A DNA stretch of 51,189 bases from contig NZ_QOIL01000025.1 in assembly GCF_003323745.1 (NCBI RefSeq), forward strand, positions 1 through 51,189. Direction: 5' to 3'. The notes under the pieces were generated by a model. The model did no database searches. It saw nothing but the letters and a program-made list of their open reading frames with translations, and was not told the origin of the DNA. Within the stretch, counting starts at the first letter, position 1. Every line of letters starts with the position of its first letter. The stretch is from Sphaerisporangium album. GTDB lineage: Bacteria; Actinomycetota; Actinomycetes; Streptosporangiales; Streptosporangiaceae. The translations under genes and the position numbers were made by a program. Below, in pieces: positions 27,142-34,582 of this stretch.

Positions 27142-28521
27142 ATGGCGGGCGTGTGGATCCGCGGCCTGGTCGCCCCGCTCGTCAGCGGCACGACGTACCG
27201 GCGCGCCGTCCACCTGCTGCTCGGCGCGGTCCTGCTCCTGCCGTACGTCCTGCTCGGCGTGGCCTTCGCCGGCATGTTCGCCGTCCCCGGCGCGCCGTAC
27301 GGGCTGCTCGTGCTCGTGCTCGCCCTCGTCGCCGTGATCGGCCTGGTGCCGCCGTTCCTGCGCGGCACGCGCGCCCTGGAGATCGCGGCCGCGCGCTCGC
27401 TGCTCGGCGTGGCCCTTCCCGACCCGCCCGTGACGGCCGAGCCCGGCCGGGCAGGGCGTGAGACCCGCCTGCGGGCGGCCCTGTGGTTCGCGGTCCACTT
27501 GGTCGCCGGGGGACTGGTCGGGTTACTACTGCTCATCCCGCTGGTGATGGGGCTGGCGTTCGCCGGCGAGTCGCTCGGCATCGTGAGCGGCGCCCTCGAC
27601 GGGATGTGGCTCGGGCCGCTGGACCGGCACGGCAGCCTGTGGCTCGGGTTGCTCGGCGTGCTCATGCCGGTCGGCGTGCTCTACGCCGTCGCCGGGCTCG
27701 GCGGCCTCGCGGCCGTGATGGCGCCGGTGCTGCTCGGCCCGTCCTCCTCCGAGCGGATCGCCGCGCTGGAGGCGCGCGCCGCCAGGCTGGCCGAGCGCAA
27801 CCGCCTGGCCCGCGAGCTTCACGACTCCATCGGCCACGCGCTGACCGTGACGACGTTACAGGCCGCCGCCGCGCGCGAGCTGCTGCGCACCGATCCGGAC
27901 TTCGCGGGCCGCGCCCTCGCCGCCATCGAGGAGACCGGCCGCGCCGCGGCGGAGGACCTGGACCGCGTGCTCGGCATGCTGCGCGAGCCCGACCCCGCCG
28001 AGGCGCCCGCGTTCGCGGGCGACCGCATGGCCGGAATCGCGGACGGTGGCACGTTCGGGATCATCGGTGACGGCACGGCCGGGTTCGCGGACGGTGGCGT
28101 CCGTCCTGTCGGCGGCTCGTCCGAGGACGGCGCCCCCCACCACGGGCTGGCCGACCTGGGCCGCCTCGTGGAACACTCGCGTGGCACGGGCGTCGAGGTG
28201 CGCGCCCAGGTCGTGGGGCCGGTGGCGGAGCTGTCGGCCCCCGTGTCGCGCGAGGGGTATCGCATCATCCAGGAGAGCCTCACCAACGTGCTGCGGCACG
28301 CGGGCCCGGTCCCGGTGGCGGTGCGCGTCGCCGCCGACGCCCGCACGCTGGCCATCGACGTGACCAACCCCGTGACCGGCTCCCTCGTGCGCCGCGAGGG
28401 CGGGCGGGGGCTGGCGGGCATGCGCGAGCGCGTCATCCTGCTCGGCGGCTCCATGTCCGCCGGGCCTGACGGCGGGCGGTGGAAGGTGTCCGTACGCCTG
28501 CCGGTGGAACGGCCCCGATGA
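27142..28521 (+). CDS. Sensor histidine kinase (NarX/DesK-like) with membrane sensor domain
   Basis: The 459-residue protein starts with a four-helix membrane sensor (GTTYRRAVHLLLGAVLLLPYVLLGVAFAGMF in outline, then two further helices near 115-195). A HisKA_3 domain carries the phospho-accepting His227 in RLARELHDSIGHALT, and an ATPase domain has SREGYRIIQESLTNVLRHAG and GGRGLAGMRERV. A loop near 295-325 repeats ADGG-type motifs (GIADGG, GFADGG) and is longer than usual. GTG 27151 is an alternative start. It overlaps the response regulator by four bases (ATGA). Confidence 0.92.
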   Translation: MAGVWIRGLVAPLVSGTTYRRAVHLLLGAVLLLPYVLLGVAFAGMFAVPGAPYGLLVLVLALVAVIGLVPPFLRGTRALEIAAARSLLGVALPDPPVTAEPGRAGRETRLRAALWFAVHLVAGGLVGLLLLIPLVMGLAFAGESLGIVSGALDGMWLGPLDRHGSLWLGLLGVLMPVGVLYAVAGLGGLAAVMAPVLLGPSSSERIAALEARAARLAERNRLARELHDSIGHALTVTTLQAAAARELLRTDPDFAGRALAAIEETGRAAAEDLDRVLGMLREPDPAEAPAFAGDRMAGIADGGTFGIIGDGTAGFADGGVRPVGGSSEDGAPHHGLADLGRLVEHSRGTGVEVRAQVVGPVAELSAPVSREGYRIIQESLTNVLRHAGPVPVAVRVAADARTLAIDVTNPVTGSLVRREGGRGLAGMRERVILLGGSMSAGPDGGRWKVSVRLPVERPR

Positions 28522-29219
28522 ATGCGCCCGTATTCCGCCCTGTTGCCGATACCTCGATACGCGTGGGCATCGTCGACGACGAGGAGCTGATCCGGGTGGG
28601 GCTGCGCGTCATCGTCGACGCACAGCCCGATCTGGAGGTCGTCGGCGAGGCGGCCGACGGGGCCGAGGTGATGGCGTTGGTGGCGCGCTCCCGCCCCGAC
28701 GTGCTGCTCATGGACGTGCGGATGCCCGCCATCGACGGCATCGAGGCGACGCGCCGCCTGCTGGCCGCCTCCGCCGCGCCCCCGAAGGTGCTCGTCGTCA
28801 CCACGTTCGAGAACGACGACCACGTGTACGAGGCGCTGCGGGCGGGCGCGAGCGGCTTCCTGCTCAAGCGCGCCCGCCCGGCGGAGGTGGTGCAGGCCGT
28901 GCGGGTGGTGGCGCGGGGAGAGTCTCTGGTGTTCCCGGCCGCGATCCGCCGCCTGGCCGGCGCCCACGGGCGCGGGCCCGCGGCCACGGGCCCGGCCGCC
29001 GACCGGCTGCGCCGCGCCCGGCTGACCGAACGGGAGGAGGCCGTCCTGCGGCTCATGGCCACCGGCCTGTCCAACGCCGAGATCGCCGCCCACCTCGTGG
29101 TCGGAGCCGAGACCGTCAAGACCCATGTCGGCAACATCCTCACCAAACTCGCCGTCCGTGACCGCACGCAGGCGGTGATCGCCGCCTACGAGTCCGGCTT
29201 CGTCAGCCCCGAGGGGTGA
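28518..29219 (+). CDS. LuxR/NarL-family response regulator
   Basis: The 233-residue protein has a receiver domain (IRVGIVDDEELIRVGLR, phospho-accepting Asp66 in VLLMDVRMPAIDG, switch residues in VTTFENDDHVYEAL) and a NarL helix-turn-helix (LTEREEAVLRLMATGLSNAEIA, GAETVKTHVGNILTKL). It is coupled to the kinase upstream, so the pair is cognate. Its 3' end overlaps the convergent polyprenyl synthetase gene by 34 bases. Confidence 0.94.
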   Translation: MNAPVFRPVADTSIRVGIVDDEELIRVGLRVIVDAQPDLEVVGEAADGAEVMALVARSRPDVLLMDVRMPAIDGIEATRRLLAASAAPPKVLVVTTFENDDHVYEALRAGASGFLLKRARPAEVVQAVRVVARGESLVFPAAIRRLAGAHGRGPAATGPAADRLRRARLTEREEAVLRLMATGLSNAEIAAHLVVGAETVKTHVGNILTKLAVRDRTQAVIAAYESGFVSPEG

Positions 29220-30427
29220 CCGGGAGGGCCCGCCTCGGAGGCCGGAGGGCCGGACGCGCGGGACACGAGCTCGCCGCACATGCCGTCGAGGGCCGCGCGC
29301 GCCGGGGAGTCCGGCAGGGCGCCGAGGGCGCGCCGGGCCCGGTCCGCGTACCGCTCGACCTCGGCGCGGGCCTGGGCGAGGCCCGGGGAGTCCCGCAGCA
29401 GGCGGGTCACGGCGGCCAGGCGGTTCGCGTCCGTGATCGGCCCCCGGGCCACCAGCCTGCGCAGCCTCGCCGGTCCGCGGCCCCGCCCCCGCAGGGCCCG
29501 CAGCATCGGCAGCGTGGGCACGCCCTGCCGCAGGTCCGCGCCCGCGGGTTTCCCCGCGCGCGCGGACGGCTCGGCGAGGTCGAGCACGTCGTCGCACAAC
29601 TGGAAGGCGATGCCGTACGCCTCCGCGAACTCGCCGAGCGCGTCGCGGAGCTCGGGGCGCGCCCCCGCGGCGTGCGCCCCGAGCCGCGCGGCCAGCGCGA
29701 ACAACGCGGCCGTCTTGTCGGCGATGACCCTCATGTAGTACCGCTCGGGGTCACCGTTCCGTACGTCGCGACGTCCCCCCCGGTCGCCGCATCGCACGGT
29801 GGAGCCCGGTCCCGGGACGGCGGCCCGCGTCCTGGCATGCTGGTGCCGGCCGGTGGCCACGCCGGCGGCTTCGCGGATCTGCCCGGCGACGAGGCGGGTC
29901 AGCATCCTGGCCTGCTCCTCGGCGGCGGCCGGTCCGAGGGGCGCGGCCAGTTCGGCGGACTTGGCGACCAGGTAGTCCCCGGCGAGGATGGCCACGCGGT
30001 TCCCCCACCGCGCGTTGACGCTGGGCACGCCGCGGCGCGTCGCGGCCTCGTCCATCACGTCGTCGTGGTACAGCGACGCCACGTGCGCCAGCTCGACGGC
30101 CGCCGCCGCGCGGATCACGCCGGGCCGTCCGGGGTCGCCGAACGTCGCGGCGAGCAGGGCGATCCTCGGGCGCAGCCGCTTGCCGCCCGCGCCGAGCAGG
30201 TGCGTGGCGACGGAGGTCAGGAAGGGGTCGCCCGGGCTGCGCAGGGACGAGGCCAGCAGATCCTCCACCTCGGCCAGCGCCCGCCGCGTCCACATGGCCA
30301 GGCCGTCGTCCGTGCCGGGGGCGCCGGTCGGGGAGACGCGGTCGCCGCTCCGGTCGGGGACGCGGTGGTGCCGGCGGGAGGGCGCCGGTCCGGCGGCGAG
30401 GGTGGCGGGTTCGGGAACCCCGCGCAT
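29186..30427 (-). CDS. Trans-isoprenyl diphosphate synthase with an unusual insertion
   Basis: The 413-residue protein has GGKRLRPRIALL, the first Asp-rich motif in LYHDDVMDEAATRRG, DYLVAKSAELAA and the second motif in FQLCDDVLDLAEPSARAGK. It therefore makes a prenyl diphosphate from isopentenyl units. Between LVAGQIREAAGV and PERYYMRVIADKTAALF there is a ~33-residue Arg/Gly-rich insertion where relatives have about seven residues. An N-terminal ~45-residue extension is also low-complexity. ATG 30427 has GGGAGGG upstream and follows the small ORF stop by one base. Chain length cannot be predicted with confidence. Confidence 0.87.
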   Translation of the reverse strand: MRGVPEPATLAAGPAPSRRHHRVPDRSGDRVSPTGAPGTDDGLAMWTRRALAEVEDLLASSLRSPGDPFLTSVATHLLGAGGKRLRPRIALLAATFGDPGRPGVIRAAAAVELAHVASLYHDDVMDEAATRRGVPSVNARWGNRVAILAGDYLVAKSAELAAPLGPAAAEEQARMLTRLVAGQIREAAGVATGRHQHARTRAAVPGPGSTVRCGDRGGRRDVRNGDPERYYMRVIADKTAALFALAARLGAHAAGARPELRDALGEFAEAYGIAFQLCDDVLDLAEPSARAGKPAGADLRQGVPTLPMLRALRGRGRGPARLRRLVARGPITDANRLAAVTRLLRDSPGLAQARAEVERYADRARRALGALPDSPARAALDGMCGELVSRASGPPASEAGPPGHPSGLTKPDS

Positions 30428-30428
30428 G

Positions 30429-30560
30429 TCAGCCCTCCCGCCCGCAGGTCCGGCAGGCGCCGCGGCGTCGCGGGGCCGATGAGGGCTGCGGGGGCGGCCC
30501 CGGAGTGGCGGGCGACACCGGCGACGAGGACGAACTCGCCGTGTGCTGTGCCATCGACAC
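30429..30560 (-). CDS. 43-residue ORF with CxxC, leader to the polyprenyl synthase
   Basis: GTG 30560 has AAGGAG six bases upstream, one of the best ribosome sites in the window; ATG 30554 is in frame two codons later. The peptide is Ser/Pro-rich, with RRRGACRTCGREG at its end giving a CxxC pair. Its TGA is one base from the ATG of the prenyl synthase, so the two are coupled. I do not recognise a family. It could be a small zinc- or redox-binding peptide or simply a translated leader. Confidence 0.45.
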   Translation of the reverse strand: MSMAQHTASSSSSPVSPATPGPPPQPSSAPRRRGACRTCGREG

Positions 30561-30869
30561 GATGATCTCCTTGGCGGGAACACGAATTCAGCGCACTCCC
30601 ACGTTCCCGCCCGGCCCGCCCCCGGCGACTCCCCCCACATCGGGAACTCCCTCCCCCGCATGGGGGACACGTCCGGAGCCCTCCCTCCGGGCGGCTCTAC
30701 TCCACCCGGCCGTTCCCTTCACTTCCGGCTCGGCCGCGATCACACCTGGTGCGGCGCGCGCGGTCGCCGAGGAGCGACCCGCGGATGGTCTGTACGGGGC
30801 CGGGCGGGGGCCGTGTGTGGGGGCGGTGATCTGGGCATTTAGGTGATATCGGGGGAAAGGGCGTGAACC
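30561..30869. other. Divergent intergenic region
   Basis: This 309-base region lies between the small ORF/prenyl synthase unit and the lipoprotein gene and must contain both promoters. I see no convincing gene, stem-loop or repeat in it. Confidence 0.4.
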
Positions 30870-31832
30870 ATGCGTCGTCGCCAGGTGCTCGCGCTCGGGG
30901 CGGGGCTTGTCGCAATGGCCACCGGATGCGGGAGCGCCACCGACTCCCGCAGGCTCGCCTCCGCCACGGTGTCGATGGTGGTTCCAGGGCCGGCGGGCGG
31001 CGAGACGGACATGATCGCCCGGTCGCTCAAAGGAGTGGCCGAGCGCGAGGCGCTGGCCGGGGCGGTGCGGGTCGTCAACCGTCCCCTGGAGTCGGCGCTG
31101 GCCGAGTTCACCCGCGCCCGGCAACCCGGCCTGATGCTGATGGCCGAGCCCGAGCTGGTCGGGACGGTGCGGGCCGTCCGCCAGGCCACCGCCTTCGCCG
31201 GCACCACCCCGCTGGCCCGCCTCTGCGGCGAGTGGGAGCTCCTCGTCGTCCCGGCGGCCTCGCGGCTGGCGACGTTCGGCGCGTTCGCCGACGCGCTGCG
31301 GCGCGACCCGTCCCGGCTCGCCGTCGCGGGCAGGAACACGGGCGGGGTCGACCACGTCCTGCTCGGCATGCTGGCCCAGAGCCTCGGCGTCGACCCGCGC
31401 CTGGTCCGGTACGCGGCCTATCCGACCTGCGAGGAGGCCGTCGCCGCGCTGGCCGCCGGACGCGTTCCCGTCGCCATCTCCGGGCACGCGGCGGTGCGGG
31501 CGCGCGTGCGGTCGGGGGAGCTGCGGGTGCTCGCGGTGTCCTCGCCCGACCGCCTCGCGGGCGTCGAGGCCCCGACCCTGCTGGAGTCGGACGTCCACCT
31601 GTACTGCGCGAACTGGCGGGGCCTGCTGGGCCCGGCCGGCCTGGCAGAGACCGACAGGGCGGCCCTGGTCCAGATGTGCCGCGGCGTCGCCGACTCCCCG
31701 CGCTGGCAGGCGATCTGCGTGCGCAACGGCTGGACCCCGCTGTACCTGGACGGCGACGACTTCCGCCAATGGCTGGGCGTGGAGTCCGCCCGCCTCGGCC
31801 GCGCCCTCGGCGACCTCGGCGTCCGCGTCTAG
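30870..31832 (+). CDS. TctC/Bug-type substrate-binding lipoprotein
   Basis: The 320-residue protein starts MRRRQVLALGAGLVAMATGC: a twin-arginine-like signal and a lipobox with Cys20, so it is anchored outside the membrane. The mature part resembles tripartite tricarboxylate transporter receptors (VSMVVPGPAGGETDMIARSL, LLVVPAASRLATFGAFADAL, AVAGRNTGGVDHVLLGMLA, ISGHAAVRARVRSGELRVLAVSSP). These bind carboxylates with a Venus-flytrap fold. No TctA or TctB membrane partner is in the window, so it is an orphan receptor or acts with a distant transporter. Confidence 0.85.
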   Translation: MRRRQVLALGAGLVAMATGCGSATDSRRLASATVSMVVPGPAGGETDMIARSLKGVAEREALAGAVRVVNRPLESALAEFTRARQPGLMLMAEPELVGTVRAVRQATAFAGTTPLARLCGEWELLVVPAASRLATFGAFADALRRDPSRLAVAGRNTGGVDHVLLGMLAQSLGVDPRLVRYAAYPTCEEAVAALAAGRVPVAISGHAAVRARVRSGELRVLAVSSPDRLAGVEAPTLLESDVHLYCANWRGLLGPAGLAETDRAALVQMCRGVADSPRWQAICVRNGWTPLYLDGDDFRQWLGVESARLGRALGDLGVRV

Positions 31833-31965
31833 AGCCACGCCGTGCCGGGCCGCTCGTGCCTCTCCCGCCGGTCGTTGCCCCGCGCCGCCATCTGGGCGGC
31901 CATGCCGCGTACACCCGGCGCCACTCGTCCCTCGTGCCGGTGGTCATGCTCGGTGCGTAGGGCCG

Positions 31966-31981
31966 ACACAACTTATAGGGG
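31966..31981. promoter_or_regulatory. NrdR box 1
   Basis: ACACAACTTATAGGGG matches the NrdR consensus acaCwAtATaTwGtgt at the key CwA, T, aTwG positions. It lies 31 bases (three helical turns) before box 2, the tandem arrangement bound by NrdR. Confidence 0.75.
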
Positions 31982-31996
31982 TTGTTGCCGGGCAGG

Positions 31997-32012
31997 CCAC
32001 TAGATGTAGGAT
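31997..32012. promoter_or_regulatory. NrdR box 2 overlapping the nrdA -10 element
   Basis: CCACTAGATGTAGGAT matches the NrdR consensus at CwA, AT, TwG. Its last six bases, TAGGAT (32007-32012), are also a good -10 element, with TTGTTG 19 bases upstream. NrdR bound here would block the promoter. Confidence 0.75.
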
Positions 32013-32019
32013 CCATGCT

Positions 32020-32200
32020 CGTCGCTGGTTCGCTCCTCGGGGCGAGGCAAGAGGGAATCCCGGTGTGAATCCGGAACTGCCCCGCAGCGGTGAGCGGGAA
32101 CGACCGCCGTCACATCAGCACTGGGCCGCCCGCGGCCTGGGAAGCGACGGCCATTAGGCGTGTGGAGTGCGCCCGCGAGTCCGAAGACCTGCCGGTGACG
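32020..32200 (+). promoter_or_regulatory. Cobalamin (B12) riboswitch
   Basis: The conserved core GGGAATCCCGGTGTGAATCC and ACTGCCCCGCAGCGGTGAG near 32053-32094, together with the B12 box GAGTCCGAAGACCTGCCGG near 32177-32195, are diagnostic of the cobalamin aptamer. The closing P1 stem can be drawn between 32020-32028 and 32192-32200, all paired with two wobbles. It starts about eight bases after the -10 element, so the aptamer is at the very 5' end of the mRNA. It should switch off class Ia ribonucleotide reductase when B12 is available for a class II enzyme. Confidence 0.93.
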
Positions 32201-32230
32201 TCGTCCAGGCCCCGAGGGAGGGCCGCGAGA

Positions 32231-32275
32231 CGGAGTGACCGGCATGCCCGCCCGCGGGCGCCCGGTCGTGCTCCG
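32231..32275 (+). promoter_or_regulatory. Hairpin downstream of the riboswitch, candidate expression platform
   Basis: CGGAG and GACCGG pair with CCGGTC and CTCCG (32262-32275), enclosing an inner GCCCGC/GCGGGC stem. It lies between the aptamer and the nrdA ribosome site at about 32311. It could be the regulated terminator or part of a platform that controls access to the start. Confidence 0.4.
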
Positions 32276-32323
32276 CCGTGCCCTTCCGCCCGGGGTGATC
32301 CGAGCGCACGAAGGAGACAGCAC

Positions 32324-34582
32324 GTGACGGTGACTGATTCGCGGCCGAGGCGGCGGCCGGACGGGGGGAGCGAGCACAGGCGGCTCGCCATCGAGGAGGC
32401 CGCCGCCCGGGTCATCGCCGACCCCGCCAACTCCCGCGTCGCCGCGCGGCTGCTCGCCGAGGAGATCGCCGAGGAGGCGGCGGCGCACGGCGTGCGGTCG
32501 TTCTCGGAGTCGATCGCGGCCACGCACGCGGTGGGGCTGGTCCAGGACCGCCTGGCCGGCTTCGTCCGGGACGACGCGGCCGTGCTGGACGGGCTGGTGG
32601 ACCCCGCCGGCGACGACCGTTTCGAGTACTTCGGGCTGCGCACCGTCTACGACCGCTACCTGTTGCGTCACCCCGTGACCCGGGGCGTGCTGGAGCGCCC
32701 GCAGCACTTCTTCCTGCGCGTGGCCTGCGGGCTGGCGGACACCGTCGCCGAGGCGGGCGAGCTGTACCGGCTGATCTCCACGCTGTCGTACATGCCGAGC
32801 TCGCCGACGCTGTTCAACTCCGGCACCCGCCGCCCGCAGCTCTCGTCGTGCTTCCTGCTGGACTCGCCGCGCGACGAGCTGGACGCGATCTACGAGCGGT
32901 ACGGCCAGGTGGCGCGCCTGTCGAAGTACGCCGGGGGCATCGGCATCGCCTGGACCCGGGTCCGCTCGCGCGGCTCGCTGATCCGGGGCACCAACGGCCA
33001 CTCCAACGGCATCGTCCCGTGGCTGCGCACGCTGGACGCGAGCGTGGCCGCCGTCAACCAGGGCGGGCGGCGCAAGGGCGCGGCCTGCGTCTACCTCGAA
33101 CCGTGGCACGCCGACGTCGAGGAGTTCCTGGAGTTGCGCGACAACACCGGCGAGGAGGCCCGGCGCACGCACAACCTGAACCTGGCCAACTGGATCCCCG
33201 ACGAGTTCATGCGCCGGGTCGAGGCCGACGGCGAGTGGTCGCTGTTCGACCCCAAGGAGGTCCCGGAGCTCACCGACCTGTGGGGCGAGGCGTTCGACGC
33301 CGCCTACCGCGAGGCCGAGGCCGCCGGCCGGCACGTCAGGAAGGTGCCCGCCAGGGCCCTGTACGGGCGCATGATGCGCACGCTGGCCCAGACGGGCAAC
33401 GGCTGGATGACCTTCAAGGACGCCTCCAACCGCGCCTCCAACCAGACGGCGCTGCCGCGGAACGTGATCCACCTGTCCAACCTGTGCACCGAGATCCTGG
33501 AGGTGACCAGCGACGCCGAGACCGCGGTGTGCAACCTCGGCTCGGTCAACCTCGCCGCCCACCTGGTGGAGGGCGGCCTCGACTGGGAGCGGCTGCGCGC
33601 CACGGTGGCGACGGCCGTGCGGTTCCTCGACAGGTCCATCGACCGGGGCTACTACCCGACACCCGAGGCGGAGGCGGCGAACAAGCGCTGGCGGCCGATC
33701 GGCCTGGGAGTGATGGGCCTGGCCGACGTGTTCTTCGCGCTGCGGCTGCCGTTCGACTCGCCGGAGGCGCTGGCGCTCTCCACCCGGATCAGCGAGGAGA
33801 TGGCGCTGGCCGCGTACCGGACGTCGTGCGATCTCGCCGAGGCGCACGGCGCGCACCCGTCGTACGCCGACACGCGGGCGGCGCGCGGGGTCCTGCACCT
33901 CGACCACTATCCGGCGGCGCGGCCCGTCCACCCCGGCGAGTGGGCCGTCCTGCGCGAGCGGATCGCGGCCACCGGCCTGCGCAACTCGCTGATGATCGCG
34001 ATTGCGCCCACGGCCACCATCGCCTCGATCGCGGGATGTTACGAGTGCGTCGAGCCGCAGGTGTCCAACGTGTTCAAGCGCGAGACCCTGTCGGGCGAGT
34101 TCCTGCAGGTCAACCGCTATCTCGTGCGCGACCTCCAGGAGCGCGGGCTGTGGACGCCGCAGGTCAGGGACGCGGTCAAGCGCGCCGACGGCTCCGTCCA
34201 GGACATCGCGGCGATCCCGGCGGACCTGAAGGAGCTGTACCGCACCGCGTGGGAGCTGCCGCAGAAGGCGCTGATCGACCTCGCCGCCGCGCGCCAGCCG
34301 TACATCGACCAGTCGCAGTCGCTGAACCTCTTCATGGCGACCCCTACCATCGGCAAGCTCTCGTCGATGTACGCCTACGCGTGGCGGGCGGGCCTGAAGA
34401 CGACGTACTACCTGCGTTCGCGCCCGGCCACCCGCATCGCGCAGACGACGGTCGCCGCGGAGCCGGCCGAGCCGGCCGCCCGGACGGACACAGGACCGGA
34501 CACAGGACCGGGCGCCGTCTCCGTGCCCGAGGCCGTCGCCTGCTCCCTGGAGAACCCCGAGATCTGTGAGGCGTGCCAGTGA
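32324..34582 (+). CDS. nrdA: Ribonucleoside-diphosphate reductase, alpha subunit (class Ia)
   Basis: The 752-residue subunit reduces ribonucleotides to deoxyribonucleotides. Active-site residues are visible: Cys176 (QLSSCFLLD), Asn386/Cys388/Glu390 (LSNLCTEIL), Cys403 (VCNLGS) and the C-terminal shuttle pair in EICEACQ. The start is GTG 32324 with AAGGAG upstream; earlier in-frame codons lie inside the riboswitch. The N-terminus shows no ATP-cone motif, so the usual dATP off-switch seems absent. A short TDTGPDTGPG-type linker precedes the C-terminal tail. Coupled to nrdB (TGATG). Confidence 0.96.
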   Translation: MTVTDSRPRRRPDGGSEHRRLAIEEAAARVIADPANSRVAARLLAEEIAEEAAAHGVRSFSESIAATHAVGLVQDRLAGFVRDDAAVLDGLVDPAGDDRFEYFGLRTVYDRYLLRHPVTRGVLERPQHFFLRVACGLADTVAEAGELYRLISTLSYMPSSPTLFNSGTRRPQLSSCFLLDSPRDELDAIYERYGQVARLSKYAGGIGIAWTRVRSRGSLIRGTNGHSNGIVPWLRTLDASVAAVNQGGRRKGAACVYLEPWHADVEEFLELRDNTGEEARRTHNLNLANWIPDEFMRRVEADGEWSLFDPKEVPELTDLWGEAFDAAYREAEAAGRHVRKVPARALYGRMMRTLAQTGNGWMTFKDASNRASNQTALPRNVIHLSNLCTEILEVTSDAETAVCNLGSVNLAAHLVEGGLDWERLRATVATAVRFLDRSIDRGYYPTPEAEAANKRWRPIGLGVMGLADVFFALRLPFDSPEALALSTRISEEMALAAYRTSCDLAEAHGAHPSYADTRAARGVLHLDHYPAARPVHPGEWAVLRERIAATGLRNSLMIAIAPTATIASIAGCYECVEPQVSNVFKRETLSGEFLQVNRYLVRDLQERGLWTPQVRDAVKRADGSVQDIAAIPADLKELYRTAWELPQKALIDLAAARQPYIDQSQSLNLFMATPTIGKLSSMYAYAWRAGLKTTYYLRSRPATRIAQTTVAAEPAEPAARTDTGPDTGPGAVSVPEAVACSLENPEICEACQ

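Noticed and set aside
32090..32323. Upstream extension of the nrdA frame
   Set aside because: This DNA is the cobalamin riboswitch and leader. GTG 32324 has a clear AAGGAG site.
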